Under the pieces are notes generated by a model. The model saw only the letters and a program-made list of their open reading frames with translations. It made no database searches and was not told the origin of the DNA. Below are positions 57,615-64,000 of a DNA stretch of 64,000 bases, piece by piece. This DNA is from Gammaproteobacteria bacterium 45_16_T64 (lineage in GTDB: Bacteria; Pseudomonadota; Gammaproteobacteria; Pseudomonadales; Ketobacteraceae). The DNA lies in assembly GCA_002162955.1 (NCBI GenBank), contig MABD01000011.1, forward strand, positions 85,693 through 149,692, in the 5' to 3' direction. The stretch's first letter is position 1, and each line of letters opens with the position of its first letter. A program made the translations under genes and the position numbers.

Positions 57615-58943
57615 ATGGAAAAAATACTACTATATTTGGCGATTTCATTTAGTGCAGCAGCGTCGTTGTTGTACCTTTGGCGTGCGTTTTCGCAATCACC
57701 TGCTTGGGGGTGGTCTAGTGTATTGTTGCCTCCTGTGGCGCTTCTCTTTTATGCCGTTTACTGGGATAGAGTGAAAAAGCTAGCATGCCTTCATATCGTT
57801 GCTTTTTCAGTTATGTTGCTGAGCGTGGTGATGGCTGTGAGGTCCCACCCACTTGCGTTCGATGGCCCTATTTTATCTAATATTAGAGCCGCCTTCGCAC
57901 CAGCGTCTTTTGGTGAACCTTTGCTGCTGCCAGATCAAATGTTTGCTACCAAGTCGCACCTCTCTCGCTTCAATTTTAGTGAAAAAGGTCGGTTCGGTGG
58001 AAAAATACGAAACGAAGTGATGATTGTGGATGAAGTGACACTGGTTGATGGTGTTATTCGGTTTACGCAGGGTAGTGGTTTTTTTTCGGAAAAACAGATT
58101 TCGATTGCGTTAGGGGGGAACGAATTCCTGTCTCAGCTGGAGCAAAAGTCATCGTTTAATAAGCGACGCTGGCAGGTGTTGGTGACGCCAGATCAGTATC
58201 CAGTTCCGCTTGTATACGTGCAAACCAAGCATAGCGCAGCCGAATTCCCAGAATTTGATATTATTGAATCCGGGTACTGGATGGATTTGTCGCTCGAGCT
58301 TGGTGCTCAGAATTTGATATCTGGCCATGTTCGGTTATTGCTCCCAGGAGAAGAGAAGAGTTTTCTGACGGGGTATTTTGATGGGCATACGGATGCATTA
58401 CGGTATCAAGATGGCGAGATTGATCGTACGGTTCATTCAAATGAAACCTTACATCATGTGGTGAATCTTCACTTTGAAAAGCGCTTGGGTTATCAATTGG
58501 ATTCAATCGTGCGCTTTGAAAACACTTTCTATGACTTGAACGGTATGCATCCTCAGGGACGCACACTCGTGACGTTTCGCTTAAACGACGGGGAAGAAAG
58601 GACGGAAGCCGTAGATCTATTCTATTCAAATGATGGTTGGGGGGTGGCAGAACAATCGACCCAAGAGCTTATTGCAGCAATTAAACAATTGGAAATAGAG
58701 CCACCTTCAGCGGGTCCATTGGTAGTTATGGAGCCGATAGTGCTTAAGCCTGAGGATGCTGGTCAGTTACTTGGCAAGCATGTTTCAGTGAAACTCCGGG
58801 GAAATAAGGAACGTCAAGGAGTGTTGCAAGATGTGACTCCTTTTGAGCTTACGCTGAGAACACAGGTTGAGGGTGGGCATGTTGAAGTATTAATTGTCAA
58901 AAGGGAGGTTGTGTCGATAACTTCCGTGAAGAGCGATAGTTAG
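57615..58943 (+). CDS. Membrane protein with extracytoplasmic region and LSm-like C-terminus, unknown function
   Basis: ATG 57615 with AAAGGAGGGG directly upstream is favoured over ATG 57591. The N-terminus has three hydrophobic segments (to about residue 85). A large soluble region follows (about 100-370), which includes a CsiV/DUF-like beta-rich stretch and the SGHVRLLLPGEEKSFLTGYFDGHTD segment. The last 55 residues (GKHVSVKLRGNKERQGVLQDVTPFELTL ... VKREVVSI) resemble an Sm-like fold. I do not recognise the full-length protein. It ends 2 bp before the convergent lutC stop. Confidence 0.7.
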   Translation: MEKILLYLAISFSAAASLLYLWRAFSQSPAWGWSSVLLPPVALLFYAVYWDRVKKLACLHIVAFSVMLLSVVMAVRSHPLAFDGPILSNIRAAFAPASFGEPLLLPDQMFATKSHLSRFNFSEKGRFGGKIRNEVMIVDEVTLVDGVIRFTQGSGFFSEKQISIALGGNEFLSQLEQKSSFNKRRWQVLVTPDQYPVPLVYVQTKHSAAEFPEFDIIESGYWMDLSLELGAQNLISGHVRLLLPGEEKSFLTGYFDGHTDALRYQDGEIDRTVHSNETLHHVVNLHFEKRLGYQLDSIVRFENTFYDLNGMHPQGRTLVTFRLNDGEERTEAVDLFYSNDGWGVAEQSTQELIAAIKQLEIEPPSAGPLVVMEPIVLKPEDAGQLLGKHVSVKLRGNKERQGVLQDVTPFELTLRTQVEGGHVEVLIVKREVVSITSVKSDS

Positions 58944-58945
58944 TC

Positions 58946-59614
58946 TTATGCGGGCTCCATCAATAGTAGGATATGCAAACTTCTAGGCCCGTGGGCCCCG
59001 AGCTGTATGGTTTGTTCTATATCCGCAGTGCGTGAGGGGCCAGTAATTATATTGATTGCTCTGGGCATCGATCCAGCAACGAGGGATAGCTTTTTCCACA
59101 TCATCTCGATGTTGGGAACGATATCAAGCTCATTAAGAATGACGATGTGATGGTCGGGCAAAAAATTCACCGAAGTAGGGTTTTTCTTGCTAGAGATTAA
59201 TACAATTGATCCTGTTTCAGCGATACCTACGTCAGCATAGCTGAGCCCAATACTTTGTTCTCCATTTGCAGGGCCGTGATGAAGCGTCAGTGGCTCTGGC
59301 CATAACAATGATGGCTCATTCTTCTGTAAAACCTCAGATATATTGGTGACGACATTCATGTCTGAGGCATGCTGTTCTGCGTACTGCAGAACCAGTTCAG
59401 GTACTAGGGTTAGTGAATCGATAGATTGGAAGCTTGCGGCGGACGCTGAAAATTTAGAGAGAAAAATATCGGTTAAAGATTCGATGTCATATTGAGGGTG
59501 CAAAAGGGGGGGGCGCTTGGGTATTGCTGGCACCGCTCCCTTATCTACTCGTTCTAATTTATTGAATATTTTTTTTCGATTGATGCGATTGAAGCGTTTT
59601 AGATTGATACTCAT
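58946..59614 (-). CDS. lutC: Lactate utilisation protein LutC (LUD domain)
   Basis: This 222-residue protein consists of one LUD domain (ITEVSSVVTNI-type region here as SYADVGIAETGSIVLISSKKNP; HHIVILNELDIVPN; GPSRTADIEQTIQLGAHGPRSLHILLL). It is part of the LutABC complex that oxidises L-lactate to pyruvate. It is the third gene of the operon, 9 bp after lutB. Confidence 0.92.
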   Translation of the reverse strand: MSINLKRFNRINRKKIFNKLERVDKGAVPAIPKRPPLLHPQYDIESLTDIFLSKFSASAASFQSIDSLTLVPELVLQYAEQHASDMNVVTNISEVLQKNEPSLLWPEPLTLHHGPANGEQSIGLSYADVGIAETGSIVLISSKKNPTSVNFLPDHHIVILNELDIVPNIEMMWKKLSLVAGSMPRAINIITGPSRTADIEQTIQLGAHGPRSLHILLLMEPA

Positions 59615-59623
59615 GATAAGCCT

Positions 59624-61066
59624 CTATTGCTGGCCTTTGACGGTGCTTTTGATTATCTTGTCGTATTGTGTCAAGAAGGTACCTTTCTCATCATCTAATG
59701 GTAGCTCCCTTGCTTCAAACCAGTGTTTTAGCAGTCTAGTCTTAATGATTGAATTTGAGGTCGCGTTTCGTATAGCCCAATGCGTCAATTTAGTTGCCCA
59801 GTGGAACAATCTATGGTGTCGTGTCAGCCACATATAGGCAGCTAAGGAGAGGCGACTTATTAGTGGTGTTAAGTGCTCTTTGTGCTCTTGGTTACGCAGT
59901 TGGCGTAGCATTTCTGGGATGGGAATTCCCATTGGACATACTTCTTCACAGCGGCCACAAAAAGTAGACGCGTTCGGAAGATCCTTGCTTTGCTTCAGGC
60001 TTGTCATTAATGGTGTGAGAACAGCCCCCATTGGGCCAGGATAGACCCACCCATAAGCATGACCCCCGACAGTTGAATAGACTGGGCAATGATTAAGGCA
60101 GGCGCCGCAACGAATACACTTTAGCATGTCTTCATAGGGACCATTCAGCATTTGGCTACGCTGATTGTCTAGAATGACAACATGGAATTCATCTGGTCCA
60201 TCTAGGTCATCCACATTGCGAGGCCCCGAGAAAAGGGAAGTATAGGAAGTGATGGCTTGTCCCGTAGCGCTACGAGCGAGCACTCGGAGAATTGCCGAGG
60301 CGCTTTCAAGGTCCGGCACTACCTTTTCTATACTCGCAGTGATGATATGTACTTTCGGTAATGTAGCGGTTAGATCGCCGTTACCTTCGTTAGTGACAAT
60401 CATTGCAGACCCAGTATCAGCTATAAGCATGTTGGCTCCTGTAATACCAACATCAGCGTCTAAAAATTTTTGACGTAACTGGCTGCGCGCTTCATCCACG
60501 AGTTCTGCTATTCGATCGAGCTGCCTGTCACCTAAATCATGCGCCTCTTTGAAAAGCGCCTCAACTTGCTGTCGTGTTTTGTGGATGGCTGGGGCGATTA
60601 TGTGTGATGGAGGCTCTTTGGCGAGCTGGATAATGTATTCGCCCAAGTCGGTTTCAGTGACGTTGATGCCCGCAGCTTCCAACGATGCATTGAGGTAGGC
60701 TTCCTCGCTGACCATGGATTTGCCTTTTGTTACCGTTTTGGCATCTCTGCGCTCGCAGATATGCAGAATGATATTATTGAGTTGCTCAGGCGTCGAAGCC
60801 CAGTGCACTTGTCCGCCATTCTTCTCGACATTTTGTTCGAAGAGGTGTAGGTAATAGTCAAGATTGTTGATTGTGTGGTTTTTGACGAGTTGAGCTTGCT
60901 GTTTGTAAGATTCAAAGCTGTCGACGTCAGCAATTGCTTCAGCACGTTTTTTGATAAACCCGCCTTTAGCATGATTCAGCGCTGCCTGAAGGCTGTCATC
61001 CAGCAATGCATCGGACGACTTTGCCCTAAAAAATGCAGCTTGATTATGAGGAGCGGTACTCGGCAA
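59624..61066 (-). CDS. lutB: Lactate utilisation iron-sulfur protein LutB
   Basis: This 480-residue protein has an N-terminal LUD domain (KGKSMVSEEAYLNASLEAAGINVTETDLGEYIIQLAKEPPSHIIAPA; GITGANMLIADTGSAMIVTNEGN) and two 4Fe-4S motifs (CIRCGACLNHCPVY; CGRCEEVCPMGIPIPEMLR). The length is typical. It is the central electron-transfer subunit of LutABC. It lies 9 bp after lutA on the minus strand. Confidence 0.96.
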   Translation of the reverse strand: MPSTAPHNQAAFFRAKSSDALLDDSLQAALNHAKGGFIKKRAEAIADVDSFESYKQQAQLVKNHTINNLDYYLHLFEQNVEKNGGQVHWASTPEQLNNIILHICERRDAKTVTKGKSMVSEEAYLNASLEAAGINVTETDLGEYIIQLAKEPPSHIIAPAIHKTRQQVEALFKEAHDLGDRQLDRIAELVDEARSQLRQKFLDADVGITGANMLIADTGSAMIVTNEGNGDLTATLPKVHIITASIEKVVPDLESASAILRVLARSATGQAITSYTSLFSGPRNVDDLDGPDEFHVVILDNQRSQMLNGPYEDMLKCIRCGACLNHCPVYSTVGGHAYGWVYPGPMGAVLTPLMTSLKQSKDLPNASTFCGRCEEVCPMGIPIPEMLRQLRNQEHKEHLTPLISRLSLAAYMWLTRHHRLFHWATKLTHWAIRNATSNSIIKTRLLKHWFEARELPLDDEKGTFLTQYDKIIKSTVKGQQ

Positions 61067-61075
61067 CGTGAATTC

Positions 61076-61924
61076 CTAATCGGTGGTGATGATAGAGGTT
61101 GTATTGTAGGACATACTGGGAGCATCTCGGTTGTCTGCAAGAATTTCTGCGATGTGCCGGACCTCATAAGCGTGGGTGTAACCTAACGAGTCAATATGCT
61201 GTCTTGCTGTAATGCCTGCGATGTTGATCAGACACCCTAGGTCAGCAGACACGATGACATTTGCGTGAGAGTCTTTGATGTCACTGGCCTTATCACTGAC
61301 AAGGCGTGCGGATATATCTGAGAATTTTGTAGAGAATGTGCCTCCGAAGCCGCAGCAAGTCTCAGTGTCTTTGAGCTCCACTAAGCTAGCTCCTTTACAG
61401 CTTTTTTGAATGAGTTGACGAGGAGCTTCGGTGTTTTTGAGTTCTCTTTTACAGGAGCAGCTGTCATGGTAGGTTACTTTTTGACCGGACAGGGCTATGT
61501 GCGGGATGATTTCAGCTTTTCTCTTTTCCACTAGAAACTGGCAAAGCTCCCATGTTTTGTTGGCAAGTTTGGTGGCTTTTTTGTGCCAGACCTTGTCGTC
61601 GGAAAAGAGCTTGGGGTAGTGCTTGGTTATCATGCCTGTGCATGAACCTGAAGGAACCACGACATAGTCATGATCTTCTAACAGTTTAATGACGCTCTTG
61701 GCGGTCTTAATGGCCTCTTTCTCTAGTCCATTATTATAGCCAGGTTGGCCGCAACATGTTTGGGCCTTGGGAACAGAGACCTTGCAACCGGCTTGCTCCA
61801 GGAGCTTAATGCTAGCGAAAGCAGCGCTGGGTCTAAACTGATTGACCAGGCAAGTGACGAATAACGCTACGTGGGGCGATGTGCGTTCTAGGTCTTGTGA
61901 TGCGTTTGGTGCCACCTCGTCCAT
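61076..61924 (-). CDS. lutA: Lactate utilisation protein LutA (two CCG domains)
   Basis: Two cysteine-rich CCG domains are visible (TCCGQPGYNNG; TCCGFGGTFSTKF), each with its partner cysteines (VTCLVNQF; YHDSCSCKREL). The protein is 282 residues, longer than typical LutA (about 240), with about 18 extra N-terminal residues and a C-terminal tail. It heads the lutABC operon. AGGCAGGC before the ATG is a fair ribosome binding site. No LldR/LutR regulator or lactate permease is adjacent. Confidence 0.94.
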   Translation of the reverse strand: MDEVAPNASQDLERTSPHVALFVTCLVNQFRPSAAFASIKLLEQAGCKVSVPKAQTCCGQPGYNNGLEKEAIKTAKSVIKLLEDHDYVVVPSGSCTGMITKHYPKLFSDDKVWHKKATKLANKTWELCQFLVEKRKAEIIPHIALSGQKVTYHDSCSCKRELKNTEAPRQLIQKSCKGASLVELKDTETCCGFGGTFSTKFSDISARLVSDKASDIKDSHANVIVSADLGCLINIAGITARQHIDSLGYTHAYEVRHIAEILADNRDAPSMSYNTTSIITTD

Positions 61925-62035
61925 TGCCTGCCTCTGCTGTCATGAATTGGATAAGCTACACCTTAACGGTATAGATAGGAATATCAAATTACCTAATGCA
62001 TATCCGTTGAATAGTAACATTTTTTACTGGGTATG

Positions 62036-62063
62036 CTTGAAAACCCGAAATTTAACCCCAATT
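62036..62063 (+). promoter_or_regulatory. Sigma-32-type heat-shock promoter for htpG
   Basis: CTTGAAA, a 13-base spacer and CCCCAATT match the sigma-32 consensus (CTTGAAA, CCCCATNT) with one mismatch. Transcription should start near 62070, about 40 bases before the htpG ATG. Confidence 0.75.
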
Positions 62064-62110
62064 GTTTGATTAATGTCAAAAAAGTCAATCCTACGGAGCA
62101 CAGATATATA

Positions 62111-64000
62111 ATGACCGTCGAAGCGCAAAAAGAAACGTTAGGTTTTCAAACCGAAGTAAAGCAATTACTGCATCTGATGATTCACTCTCTTTACAGTAAT
62201 AAAGAGATCTTCCTTCGAGAGCTAGTGTCCAATGCTTCAGATGCAGCGGATAAACTGCGTTTTGCCAGCCTATCTGATGGATCATTAATGGAAGGGGAAG
62301 GTGAGCTAGATATTCGTATCGAATTTGATAAAGAAGCAAAAACCCTGTCCATAGAAGATAACGGCATCGGCATGAACCGAGAAGATGTTATTGAGCATTT
62401 GGGAACAATCGCAAAGTCAGGTACCGCTCAATTCTTAGAGAATCTTTCTGGCGATCAAAAGTCGGACTCTCAATTAATTGGCCAGTTTGGTGTAGGGTTT
62501 TATTCTTCATTTATCGTGGCCGATAAAGTAGAAGTACAAACACGTAAAGCCGGTGAGTCATCTGAAAATGGAGTTAGCTGGGTATCTGCAGGAGAGGGTG
62601 ACTTTACTGTTGAATCTATCGACAAACCTCGTCGTGGTACCAAAGTTATCATGCATCTTCGAGAAGATAGTGAAGAGTACGCTGATAGCTGGCGTTTGAA
62701 GAGTATTATCAAGAAATACTCTGATCACGTGTCACTTCCTATCATCATGCAAACTGAACCAGCTCCAGCGGAAGAAGGCGAAGAGCAAAAAGAGCCAGAA
62801 GACGAAGTTGTAAACAAAGCGACAGCCCTATGGACTCGTTCTCGTACTGAGATTGAAGACGCTGAGTACAATGAATTCTACAAGCATATTTCAAATGATT
62901 TTGAGGATCCGCTGTCGTTTTCTCATAACCGTGTTGAGGGCAAGCAGGAATACACTAGCTTGCTGTATTTGCCGAAGAAAGCACCATTCGACTTATATAA
63001 TAGGGATACGCCACGCGGACTGAAACTATATGTTCAGCGTGTGTTTATTATGGATGATGCAGATCAATTCTTGCCACTATATTTGCGTTTCGCAAAGGGT
63101 GTATTGGACTCAGCTGACTTACCATTAAACGTATCTCGTGAGATCCTGCAGAGCAACAAACAGGTTGATAGTATCAAGGGTGCGTTAACTAAACGTATTC
63201 TCGATATGTTAAAGAAAACTGCCAAGAATAAGCCTGAAGACTACGCGAATTTCTGGGAGCAGTTTGGCCAGGTATTAAAAGAAGGTCCTGCAGAAGATTT
63301 TGCTAACAAAGAAAAGATTGCCGCATTATTCCGCTTTGCAAGTAGTAAGGATGGCTCCGCGAAGCAATCAGTATCTTTGGATGACTATATTGGCCGAATG
63401 GCAGAGAAACAGGAAAAGATCTATTACATTACTGCGGAGTCCCATGTTACGGGTGCGTGCAGTCCACACTTAGAGGTGTTCAAGAAGAAAGGAGTTGAAG
63501 TTCTTATTCTTTCTGATCGAATTGATGAGTGGATGATGGGGTACCTGTCTGAATATGACGGTAAGAACTTCCAAAATATATCAAAAGGTGATTTAGATCT
63601 TGCTGAAATTGGTGAAGAGGAAGACAAAGAAGCACAAGAGCAACTTGAAAAAGACAGCGAAGATCTTGTTGGCAGAATAAAAACTGCACTGGAAGGAAAG
63701 GTCGATGAGGTGAAGGTATCGACTCGTCTTACTGATTCTCCTGCATGTTTGGTGGTCGGTGCACATGATATGGGTGCGCAGATGCGTCAAATCATGGAGG
63801 CAGCGGGTCAAGCTATGCCGGAAACAAAGCCTATTCTTGAAATTAATGCTACTCACCCTCTTGTTGAAAACCTAAAGGAAGAGATACAAGAAGATCGCTT
63901 TGCCGAATTGTCTATGATCTTGTTTGATCAGGCGGCGTTGGCTGAAGGTGGCCAATTGGAAGACCCTGCTGCCTATGTCCAGCGAATTAATAAATTATTA
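62111..64000 (+). CDS. htpG: Molecular chaperone HtpG (Hsp90), 3' end cut by the window
   Basis: The frame is open from ATG 62111 to base 64000, giving 630 residues, so only the last residues or the stop are missing. The N-terminal ATPase domain shows [24 protein letters not shown] and [15 protein letters not shown]; middle and C-terminal domains follow ([11 protein letters not shown]). HtpG is the cytosolic ATP-dependent Hsp90 chaperone. A heat-shock promoter precedes it. The acidic insertion [14 protein letters not shown] around residue 220 is the usual charged linker. Confidence 0.98.
   Translation, partial: MTVEAQKETLGFQTEVKQLLHLMIHSLYSNKEIFLRELVSNASDAADKLRFASLSDGSLMEGEGELDIRIEFDKEAKTLSIEDNGIGMNREDVIEHLGTIAKSGTAQFLENLSGDQKSDSQLIGQFGVGFYSSFIVADKVEVQTRKAGESSENGVSWVSAGEGDFTVESIDKPRRGTKVIMHLREDSEEYADSWRLKSIIKKYSDHVSLPIIMQTEPAPAEEGEEQKEPEDEVVNKATALWTRSRTEIEDAEYNEFYKHISNDFEDPLSFSHNRVEGKQEYTSLLYLPKKAPFDLYNRDTPRGLKLYVQRVFIMDDADQFLPLYLRFAKGVLDSADLPLNVSREILQSNKQVDSIKGALTKRILDMLKKTAKNKPEDYANFWEQFGQVLKEGPAEDFANKEKIAALFRFASSKDGSAKQSVSLDDYIGRMAEKQEKIYYITAESHVTGACSPHLEVFKKKGVEVLILSDRIDEWMMGYLSEYDGKNFQNISKGDLDLAEIGEEEDKEAQEQLEKDSEDLVGRIKTALEGKVDEVKVSTRLTDSPACLVVGAHDMGAQMRQIMEAAGQAMPETKPILEINATHPLVENLKEEIQEDRFAELSMILFDQAALAEGGQLEDPAAYVQRINKLL

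Overview
The window is chromosomal DNA of a Gammaproteobacterium, probably a marine or free-living member of the Oceanospirillales, Cellvibrionales or Pseudomonadales. I infer this from the gene order gltA / sdhCDAB-sucAB-lpd-sucCD, the lutABC operon, a one-piece alpha-type citrate synthase, HAE1-type RND export and the protein sequences. Base composition looks moderate (below 50% GC by eye). No rRNA, tRNA, insertion sequence, prophage or CRISPR array was recognised. Genes are cut at both window ends: a nonribosomal peptide synthetase (NRPS) at the left and htpG at the right.

Region 1 (1-10909) is the 3' end of an NRPS locus. The two visible modules read A-T-C-C-A-T-TE, with an unusual tandem pair of condensation-family domains. 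The last A domain has a signature close to that of 2,4-diaminobutyrate (Dab) activators, and the next gene is an EctB/PvdH-like Dab aminotransferase. An MFS exporter and a type II thioesterase follow. A Dab-containing siderophore or lipopeptide is plausible; the product cannot be decided here.

Region 2 (11181-17324) is an RND efflux operon: a membrane fusion protein with a long acidic tail, an RND pump whose cytoplasmic C-terminus matches ribosome modulation factor (RMF/CrpP family) in motif spacing, and a lipoprotein made of twelve MORN repeats.

Region 3 (17361-33703) is a Tad/Flp pilus locus with a built-in threonine-phosphorylation module: a divergent Ser/Thr kinase, an FHA domain fused to the CpaF/TadA ATPase, a second FHA protein with a membrane segment, and a PP2C phosphatase. 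It encodes several proteins with Flp/TadE-type prepilin leaders, CpaB, the CpaC secretin, TadB, TadC and a TadD-like lipoprotein, but no prepilin peptidase (TadV) or TadZ. A lipoprotein with acidic calcium-type loops closes the locus.

Region 4 (33751-48122) is core metabolism: a 3-hydroxyisobutyrate-dehydrogenase-family enzyme and citrate synthase on the minus strand, then succinate dehydrogenase, 2-oxoglutarate dehydrogenase and succinyl-CoA synthetase on the plus strand, punctuated by hairpins and terminators.

Region 5 (48121-64000) is mixed. It holds a PAS-GGDEF-EAL c-di-GMP enzyme; a RES/Xre toxin-antitoxin pair with a perfect 12-bp inverted repeat overlapping the antitoxin ribosome binding site; a four-gene oxidation operon (PLP enzyme, GMC oxidoreductase with a Cys cluster, small partner protein, aldehyde dehydrogenase); a DUF599 membrane protein; a membrane protein with an LSm-like C-terminus; lutABC for L-lactate oxidation; and htpG behind a sigma-32-type promoter.
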